Made by a program: the position numbers and the translations under genes
The notes under the pieces: model-generated
The model's input: the letters and a program-made list of their open reading frames with translations, nothing else
What the model was told of the DNA's origin: nothing
Databases searched by the model: none
Source: Leptolyngbya subtilissima AS-A7
Lineage (GTDB): Bacteria; Cyanobacteriota; Cyanobacteriia; Phormidesmidales; Phormidesmidaceae
Assembly (NCBI RefSeq): GCF_039962255.1
Contig: NZ_JAMPKY010000001.1
Coordinates: 972,921 to 1,036,920, forward strand
Direction: 5' to 3'
DNA length: 64,000 nucleotides
Shown: positions 58,889 to 64,000 of the stretch, one piece after another
Numbering within the stretch: position 1 is the first letter of the stretch
Layout of the letters: every line of letters begins with the position of its first letter

Positions 58889-60931
58889 ATGGAAATTTAC
58901 CAGCTAAAAGTATTTTTAGAAGTGGCTCGCTGCCTGAGTTTCACTGAAGCCGCCGACACATTAAACTTAACTCAGCCGGCAGTAAGCGCCAAAATCAAGT
59001 GCCTAGAGTCTGAGCTTGAAACCCCGCTTTTTCGGCGTTTAGGGCGACGGATAGAGCTGACTCAGGTAGGAGAATATCTGCTAGAAGAGGGGCCTAGTCT
59101 GGTAGATTTGGAAAGCCGATTGGTAGCTAAGATTGAAGAGATCAAGCAGGGGAAATTTAGCACCTTAAAAATTGGCTGCATGCCCGATATGCTGAGCAAC
59201 TGGCTGCCGTCGGTGCTGTACGAATATCGCCGACTCCATCCCGATGTGCAAACTAGATGTTTGCAGTTTGATGCGGTCGAACCGCTGTATCGCGCCATTA
59301 AGACTGGCGAGGTCGATATTGGGGTCTCAGATCTGAGTTTTTCGACCTTTGATGAAATTTCAGAGGTTGCGATCGGCTCGGTTCACTATTCTCTAGTGGT
59401 GTCGAGTAGCCATCAGCTCGCTCAGCGTCCCTGGCTCAGTTTAAAGGAGTTGACTGACCAGGCCTGGGTCTTGCCGCCCGAGGGCGTTCCAGGTCGTATT
59501 GTGCTGCAAAAGCGCATGCAGGAATTGGGACTCAATCTCACCGATTTTGCCCATGTCGAAATTGTCGACGCGGCCAGTTTGATGCGCACCTATTTGCTTC
59601 AGGGGCACTACCTGGGGTTCGCCTCTGACTTTGAATTTCAGATGGAGTGTGAGGCCGGGCTGCTGCGCCGCATTCCTTTAGAAGAGTTTGCTTTGGGCAC
59701 GCCCCTATTTTTGCTGATGGCCAAGCGTCTGGGTCGGGCTTTGGGCTTGGCGGGTCAACCCGCAGGCCGGGGCGGTTTGGGGCTAGAGCCAATCCGCCAG
59801 TTTGTGGCTATGGTTCAGAGCCAGGCCGCTGTCACACAGGGCAGTTCTCAAGGGCCGTCCATGCCTAAGCCGATGGACGCACCGTTGGCTGCATCCATTG
59901 ATCGAAAAGTGCCCCGGTTTCAGGCTCCAAACTTTTTGGTGCGCTCTGGTTCCACCAGCGGCACCGAGACCATCAACCTCACCATTGGCACCCAAAACCG
60001 CACGATTCAAACCGTCACCGCTGGGCTAATTATTCAGCGGCTGGGTTTGCTGGAGCATTTCTTACCGCGCGAGGGCCGCTACAGCGGTGTGCAGTATCGG
60101 CTGCGCTGGTCTGACTATGGTTCGGGGGCACCGATTGTGGCCGGGCTCGAGGCTCAGCAGATCGACATTGGAGTGTTGGGCGATTACCCACTGCTGCTGA
60201 GTGCAGCGGGGGATAGCACGGCCCCAGCGGCGGGCACTCGGCTGATCAGTTTTGTTGCCAGCAACCTCGATGGCACCGGCAACGACATCATCGTGCCGCA
60301 GCATTCGACCCTCGACTGCATTGACGACCTGGCGGGGCGGGTGATTGCGGTGCCCTTTGGCTCGGCGGCTCACAGTATGGTGATGCGATCGCTCCACCAC
60401 CGCCAAATTCTCAACGCCGTCACCCTCACCGCCCTCGAGCAGGCCCAGCCCCAGCGATCGGGCCGCGGCTCTGCCCAGGTGGATGGCTATGCCTACTTCG
60501 CCCCCTTCCACGAAATTGCCAAGCACAAGGGCCAGTTTCGTCGCCTGCTGCACGAAAACCTAGACGGTTTGCCCACCTTCCACGGCGTGGTGATTCGCGC
60601 CGACCTAGCCGAGCAGTATCCCGAGATCGCCGTCGCCTACCTGCGATCGCTGCTGGCCGCTCAGTATTGGTACGATACCCAGCCCATGGCCACCACGCTG
60701 GTCAGCCGCTGGGTAAATATGGACGCCGCCATTGTGGCCAAAACCCTGCGCGCTAGCACGAGCGATCGCGCCGATGTGGTCTATCTGCCCGAAACCCAGC
60801 TGCGCACCGACTGGCTCCAGGCCCACATCCGCCAGCTGGGCCAGATTGCGGGGCAAGAGCACCTGGGGCAAATCAACCTCGATCGCTGGATGCAGCCCGA
60901 GTTTTTGGAGCGGGCGATCGCGTCGCTTTAG
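58889..60931 (+). CDS. LysR regulator fused to an SsuA/TauA-like solute-binding domain
   Basis: The 680-residue protein starts with a LysR winged helix (MEIYQLKVFLEVARCLSFTEAADTL, then TQPAVSAKIKCLESELETPLFRR), followed by the LysR effector domain (about residues 90-280). After a Gln/Ser/Pro-rich linker (about 280-350), a second domain of 330 residues begins. It matches NitT/TauT-type solute-binding proteins: INLTIGTQNRTIQTVTAGLI, then GLEAQQIDIGVLGDYPLLL, GRVIAVPFGSAAHSMVMRSL and a C-terminal YWYDTQPMATTLVSRWVNMD. It has no signal peptide, so the solute-binding part is cytoplasmic and should be a second sensor. A typical LysR has about 300 residues. It faces the AprA-like operon. The frame is continuous and both parts look intact. 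Confidence 0.92.
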   Translation: MEIYQLKVFLEVARCLSFTEAADTLNLTQPAVSAKIKCLESELETPLFRRLGRRIELTQVGEYLLEEGPSLVDLESRLVAKIEEIKQGKFSTLKIGCMPDMLSNWLPSVLYEYRRLHPDVQTRCLQFDAVEPLYRAIKTGEVDIGVSDLSFSTFDEISEVAIGSVHYSLVVSSSHQLAQRPWLSLKELTDQAWVLPPEGVPGRIVLQKRMQELGLNLTDFAHVEIVDAASLMRTYLLQGHYLGFASDFEFQMECEAGLLRRIPLEEFALGTPLFLLMAKRLGRALGLAGQPAGRGGLGLEPIRQFVAMVQSQAAVTQGSSQGPSMPKPMDAPLAASIDRKVPRFQAPNFLVRSGSTSGTETINLTIGTQNRTIQTVTAGLIIQRLGLLEHFLPREGRYSGVQYRLRWSDYGSGAPIVAGLEAQQIDIGVLGDYPLLLSAAGDSTAPAAGTRLISFVASNLDGTGNDIIVPQHSTLDCIDDLAGRVIAVPFGSAAHSMVMRSLHHRQILNAVTLTALEQAQPQRSGRGSAQVDGYAYFAPFHEIAKHKGQFRRLLHENLDGLPTFHGVVIRADLAEQYPEIAVAYLRSLLAAQYWYDTQPMATTLVSRWVNMDAAIVAKTLRASTSDRADVVYLPETQLRTDWLQAHIRQLGQIAGQEHLGQINLDRWMQPEFLERAIASL

Positions 60932-61020
60932 CTTTCCCTATGCTGCCCCAGGGAAGGCTGTGCCACAGGGATCGCTTAGTCAAGGTGCGATCGCCCTAGC
61001 AGTCTGCCAAGTTTAAGGTA

Positions 61021-61105
61021 AGGGGTTAGAGGGGACAGGGTTCAAGGTTTAAGGCCTGTTGTGAACCGTATACCCTAAACCTTAGACCGCAAACCTTAAA
61101 CCGCT
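61021..61105. repeat. Interspersed inverted repeat, TTTAGGG-type (copy 3)
   Basis: ACAGGGTTCAAGGTTTAAGG on the left pairs with ATACCCTAAACCTTAGACC and AAACCTTAAACCG on the right. It lies after the LysR fusion gene, before the convergent VWA gene, and shares its core with the elements at 964-1080 and 9418-9486. Confidence 0.7.
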
Positions 61106-61151
61106 AGAGCTTGTCGCAATTCGCTTAACTAAGTAAAAGCCTTTCCACCGT

Positions 61152-62426
61152 TTATTTAGAGTCCATCGATCGCCGGGGTTGAGACTGCCCCGTGCGCGAC
61201 AGATTGTAGGCCTGGGAATACGCCTTTTTGCGGGCTCTAGCTATGGCACCGCTCTGGTAGTCGCTTTCTAAATCCTCTAGCGTTGCTTGTTCCTCCATCA
61301 GCATGGCGCTGGGGGGCATAGCAGACATGGCGACGCGGACACGGCTGAGGGAGTCGGTGGCAGCGGCGTAGTCACCCCGGTCGGAGAACATCACGGCCTC
61401 ACGGCGGGCGCGGGCCGCCATCAGCAGCGCTACCTGCTCCTGCACTGCGGCATCGGCGGGGAAGTCGCTAAACTGCTCGGCACTCACCAGGGGCAACTCC
61501 AGCCCCGCCCGTAGCACCTGACGACCGGGCTGTTCCGCGTCATCCCAGGCCAGGCGCACCTGCATCAGCTCGCAGCTCTGGCTGAGGGCGGGCACTAGCA
61601 ACCGGACCACCACTTGAATCGGCGACCCCACCATTAGGTTGGGCAGCTTGTAGCGCTGGGTGTCGGTCTTCTCGAAGTCATTTAGCACGTCCATGACCGT
61701 GACGCCGTTGCCTGGCTTAACGCCGAGGCTAACGCGCTGACCCAAGGTGGCAGCCAGGCCCGACAGCTCAGTTTCAAAGATCGTCGGTAGCTGCTCGGCA
61801 GACTCAATGTGAAAAAAGTTGCCGTCGCCGCTGCGGGCCATGGCGGCAAGCAGGTCTTCGCTGTAGTCGTTGCCGATGCCCAGGGTGGTGGTGCTGACGC
61901 CGCGCTGAGCAAGGCCATGGACATCGTTGGCGATCGCATCCGGCCTAGTCTCCCCCACATTCGCTAATCCGTCGGAGAGCACAATCACCCGGTTGAGCTG
62001 GGCGGGGTTGAGGTACTGGCTGACCTGCACGCCACCCTCGACCCAGCCGGCGTGGAGCGCGGTAGAGCCCCGCGAGTGGACGTGGCGCAGCTTCTCTAGC
62101 AGAGTGTTTTTGTCGGTGGCCAAGGTGCTAGGCACCAGGGTTTCAATGCGGTCGTCGAAGAGTACGACGCTGATGCGATCGCAGGGCAGCAAATTCTCGA
62201 CAGCAAAGCGAGCGGCCTCGCGGGCGTAGTGCATCTTTTGCCCCTGCATGGAGCCGGAGCGATCGATCACCAAGCTGAGGTTGAGCGGTACGCGATCGCT
62301 CTCGAGGGCGACAGCTGGGGGCGTGATTCGCACCAGCACGTCGAGGGTCATGGGCTGCTGAGTGACGATCGCCCCGTGGAGCGGAATCAGTTCAACGGTA
62401 GGAAGCGCGGGTTTGGGTTGGGTCAT
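61152..62426 (-). CDS. VWA-domain protein with intact MIDAS
   Basis: The 424-residue protein has a von Willebrand A domain (about residues 48-230) with the metal-ion-dependent adhesion site Asp55, Ser57 and Ser59 in VIDRSGSMQG, Thr in RGSTALHAGW and Asp in VLSDGLANVG. The C-terminal part is a beta-rich region with helices (LMAARARREAVMFSDRGDYAAA). There is no signal peptide. VWA proteins of this type bind partners in a metal-dependent way; some are linked to chelatases or stress systems, but no AAA partner is here. The start overlaps the stop of the MerR gene by four bases, so the two are coupled. Confidence 0.88.
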   Translation of the reverse strand: MTQPKPALPTVELIPLHGAIVTQQPMTLDVLVRITPPAVALESDRVPLNLSLVIDRSGSMQGQKMHYAREAARFAVENLLPCDRISVVLFDDRIETLVPSTLATDKNTLLEKLRHVHSRGSTALHAGWVEGGVQVSQYLNPAQLNRVIVLSDGLANVGETRPDAIANDVHGLAQRGVSTTTLGIGNDYSEDLLAAMARSGDGNFFHIESAEQLPTIFETELSGLAATLGQRVSLGVKPGNGVTVMDVLNDFEKTDTQRYKLPNLMVGSPIQVVVRLLVPALSQSCELMQVRLAWDDAEQPGRQVLRAGLELPLVSAEQFSDFPADAAVQEQVALLMAARARREAVMFSDRGDYAAATDSLSRVRVAMSAMPPSAMLMEEQATLEDLESDYQSGAIARARKKAYSQAYNLSRTGQSQPRRSMDSK

Positions 62427-63103
62427 GGTGGTGGCCTTTGGAGTGATTGAAGTTGGGCAAGGTGGTTGGCAATCAGTTGCAGCAGGCTGTCCCGCTCGTG
62501 GGCGGTAGCTGGCGCGACAAAGTCTTGCCGAACGTGAAGTTCTAACCCGTCGAGAATTTCCAGACGAGTCCAGTTTTGGGGTGGCGACGCCACCGGCGGG
62601 GGGAGGGGTGCAGCTGGGGCAGGAGCTGGAGCCGCAGACGGAGCCTGAAACGCCGGCAGAGCAGACCGCGTTTGTGAGCGATTGGTTGAGAAGGGGGCGG
62701 GGCGATCGCGAATCTGAGACAAAAACGCCAGCGCTGGATTGGCGGCCTCAACTTTGATTTGCACACCTCCTTGCAGGATGTTTTCTAGGGCCGCGTCAGA
62801 CTGGCCGCCGATCAGGCTGCCGATGGAGCTGGTGCTGTAACCTTCCGCCAGTAAACGGCGCAGCACCAGCAATTGCAGTAGATGTCGGTAGGTATACCGA
62901 GCTTCGCGCCCCTGCTTGAGGGGCTTGTCTAACCATCCCTGAGTGGTGTAGTGGCGCACCAGCCGAGGGTTGACCGGCTCTTGCCCGCGATTACCAGAAC
63001 CCTGGTCGGGCAAAAACTGCGGCAGCAGGTCGTTAGTCACCTCAACGAAGCGATCTAAGACCATCTCAGGCTGTTGCTGGGCAATTTGTTGCAACGTGCT
63101 CAT
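62423..63103 (-). CDS. MerR-type transcriptional regulator
   Basis: From the ATG at 63103 the product is 226 residues. It has a MerR-like winged helix (about residues 40-105: RLVRHYTTQGWLDKPLKQGREARYTYRHLLQLLVLRRLLAEGYST) preceded by 35 residues. A Pro/Ala-rich middle segment (APSAAPAPAPAAPLPPPVA) and a short C-terminal helix (SLLQLIANHLAQLQSL) follow. No metal-binding cysteines are visible, so the signal is not a classical thiol metal. The coupled VWA protein is the likely partner or target. The frame continues 37 codons further upstream into an AT-rich promoter-like region, which I exclude. Confidence 0.82.
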   Translation of the reverse strand: MSTLQQIAQQQPEMVLDRFVEVTNDLLPQFLPDQGSGNRGQEPVNPRLVRHYTTQGWLDKPLKQGREARYTYRHLLQLLVLRRLLAEGYSTSSIGSLIGGQSDAALENILQGGVQIKVEAANPALAFLSQIRDRPAPFSTNRSQTRSALPAFQAPSAAPAPAPAAPLPPPVASPPQNWTRLEILDGLELHVRQDFVAPATAHERDSLLQLIANHLAQLQSLQRPPP

Positions 63104-63809
63104 GAGTCCATGATAAACACTTGCAACTTTAATTGCCAATAGCAAACTTTGTTGTAAGAGTTTTGTTTGCTGAGGGTTGTGCGCTTCCACTCGAGTATTT
63201 ATGTCGCTCAGCAAGTATGGCCACTAGCAGGGCGATCGCCACAGGCTACTTCACTGACCTGCACTCTATCCATAAGACGGTATAAAAATTAGCGCGATCG
63301 CGATTACTCCCAGTTCCGCTGCCCTAACTCTGGACAGAAGTTCCTTAATTTATACGCGGTGTCACTGCTAGACGCATTCTTACTCCATATAGATAGTGCA
63401 ATCACCGCGCCGCCACCACTAAAGCTCATCACTCTTAAGTTGGAAATCCAAAGGACCATCTAAAGCAGAGCTATCAGCGTCGGTCTACAACGTAGTTCAC
63501 TGTGGGTACAAGCGACAGAGAAAGTGCTCACTGGCAATCACTCATCCCAGCTTTACGCTGGAGGGCAATTAGGAGCCCGTCCCTAAACCCTCCCGCAAAA
63601 CCAGAGGAAGTGGTTGGGTTGTCTATATCAACACTACAGCCTGCCTTTAACGGCGCCCTAAGTCCTTATTTCGAACCTACTAGTAGCTTTCCAACCTGCT
63701 GTGGGTGCCGTTCTAATCCCAGTCCTTGCCACCAGATGTGGTGTTTTCGTTGAAGTTTTTTTCGAGGAAATTTTGAAGGAGTGCCTGTTGACGGCCATAT
63801 AAAACGCTT
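63104..63809. other. Long intergenic region
   Basis: About 700 bases separate the MerR gene from a likely rRNA promoter. GCAA/TTGC repeats near 63120-63160 (TTGCAACTTTAATTGCC, AGCAAACTTTGTTGTAA) may be the MerR promoter and operator. A HIP1-like octamer lies at about 63294. I see no coding frame with protein character and no tRNA. Confidence 0.45.
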
Positions 63810-63834
63810 AAACCCCTTGCAAAACAAGGGGTTT
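63810..63834. terminator. 10-bp stem AAACCCCTTG/CAAGGGGTTT
   Basis: A perfect 10-bp stem with a CAAAA loop. It has A-rich sequence on the left and T-ending sequence on the right, so it could work in either direction. It precedes the rRNA-like promoter and may insulate it. Confidence 0.55.
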
Positions 63835-63864
63835 GGGCCACAAGAACAAAATAGTCTTAGGGTG

Positions 63865-63893
63865 TTGACACCTGAGTTAAATCTAGATATATT
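63865..63893 (+). promoter_or_regulatory. Near-consensus sigma-70 promoter
   Basis: TTGACA (63865-63870), a 17-base spacer and TATATT (63888-63893) give a nearly ideal promoter pointing out of the window. It is followed at 63948 by a boxA-like motif, as expected for an rRNA operon. Confidence 0.65.
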
Positions 63894-64000
63894 GATAAAG
63901 CGCCTGAGGGAAGCGACTCGAACGAGTCTTTCACCGAGGGTTGAAGCGAACCTCGACAACTACATAGTCTAGAAACAAAGCCAAGGTTCCTGTCAAGGAT
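63894..64000 (+). other. Putative rRNA operon leader with boxA-like motif
   Basis: GAACCTCGACAACTACATAG (63948-63967) closely resembles the antitermination boxA block GAACCTTGAAAACTGCATAG known from cyanobacterial rRNA operons. The sequence between the promoter and the window end has short stems (GACTC/GAGTC near 63915, CGAGG/CCTCG near 63935-63955) and no coding frame. The 16S gene would begin beyond 64000. This is inference from the motif and promoter. Confidence 0.45.

Noticed and set aside
63502..63959. Small frames on both strands near the right end
   Set aside because: They overlap the promoter, terminator and leader signals, have odd composition and show no domain.
1..64000. CRISPR arrays
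   Set aside because: The tandem repeats seen (21-bp array, pentapeptide-coding repeats, G-rich repeats) are contiguous or irregular and have no spacers of constant length; no cas genes are present.
1..64000. Integrated phage or complete insertion sequence
   Set aside because: No transposase, integrase, capsid or terminase frame was found on either strand; only small non-autonomous repeats occur.

Overview
The window is a chromosomal segment of a GC-rich cyanobacterium. The evidence is the very high density of the HIP1 octamer GCGATCGC, families that are largely cyanobacterial (UPF0182, DUF4168, DUF4079, DUF3095, Rcp1-type response regulators, a mannose-1-phosphate guanylyltransferase fused to a phosphomannomutase-like half), and cyanobacterial intergenic hairpin repeats. 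A filamentous Leptolyngbya/Nodosilinea-like organism is my best guess, but the genus cannot be fixed by reading. No phage or complete transposase was seen. The final kilobase looks like the promoter and leader of an rRNA operon whose 16S gene would begin beyond the window.

Layout. 1-16.8 kb holds mostly housekeeping and orphan genes: the tail of S-formylglutathione hydrolase, a DUF4168 secreted protein, TetR, a GST, a possible TIR-like protein, large membrane proteins, a GT2 glycosyltransferase, an SGNH hydrolase, a coiled-coil/TPR protein, a pentapeptide-repeat protein and a two-domain SagB-like oxidoreductase. 16.8-23.3 kb is a tight signalling operon: a seven-PAS histidine kinase, an Rcp1-like regulator and a REC-PAS-GGDEF-EAL protein. 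23.3-31.7 kb carries gcvT and gcvH, two single-span repeat proteins of similar design, an OmpR-type regulator and a diguanylate cyclase whose membrane input domain matches the plant/cyanobacterial ethylene receptor. 31.8-39.7 kb carries trmJ, a beta-lactamase-fold serine hydrolase, an SH3 lipoprotein, a methyltransferase, the guanylyltransferase/phosphomannomutase fusion and ssb.

40.1-46.7 kb is more accessory: a frameshifted DUF3095 cyclase-like gene, then FMN-binding, transglutaminase and two GNAT genes facing a MocR/PdxR-type regulator. 47-52 kb holds two half ABC exporters with complementary degenerate ATP sites, so probably one heterodimer. They are separated by a HicB remnant, a TPR remnant, an intact PIN toxin/antitoxin pair and a degenerate 21-bp tandem array.

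52.2-60.9 kb is the most notable block. It is a probable sulfur (sulfonate/sulfite) cluster: a YeiH-type exporter broken by two in-frame stops, a TauE/SafE exporter, an Mrp ATPase, a HEAT-repeat protein, a two-cluster ferredoxin and an AprA-like flavoprotein. It faces a divergent 680-residue regulator that fuses a LysR protein to an SsuA/TauA-like solute-binding domain with no signal peptide. A perfect inverted repeat in the divergent promoter region is a candidate operator. 61-63 kb holds a MerR/VWA pair.

The non-coding space is unusually rich in inverted repeats. At least three interspersed families occur in several copies each: TTTAGGG-type, GTTTTGAGT-type, and G-rich GGGTGGATGGGT-type. 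Most lie between genes and near 3' ends.
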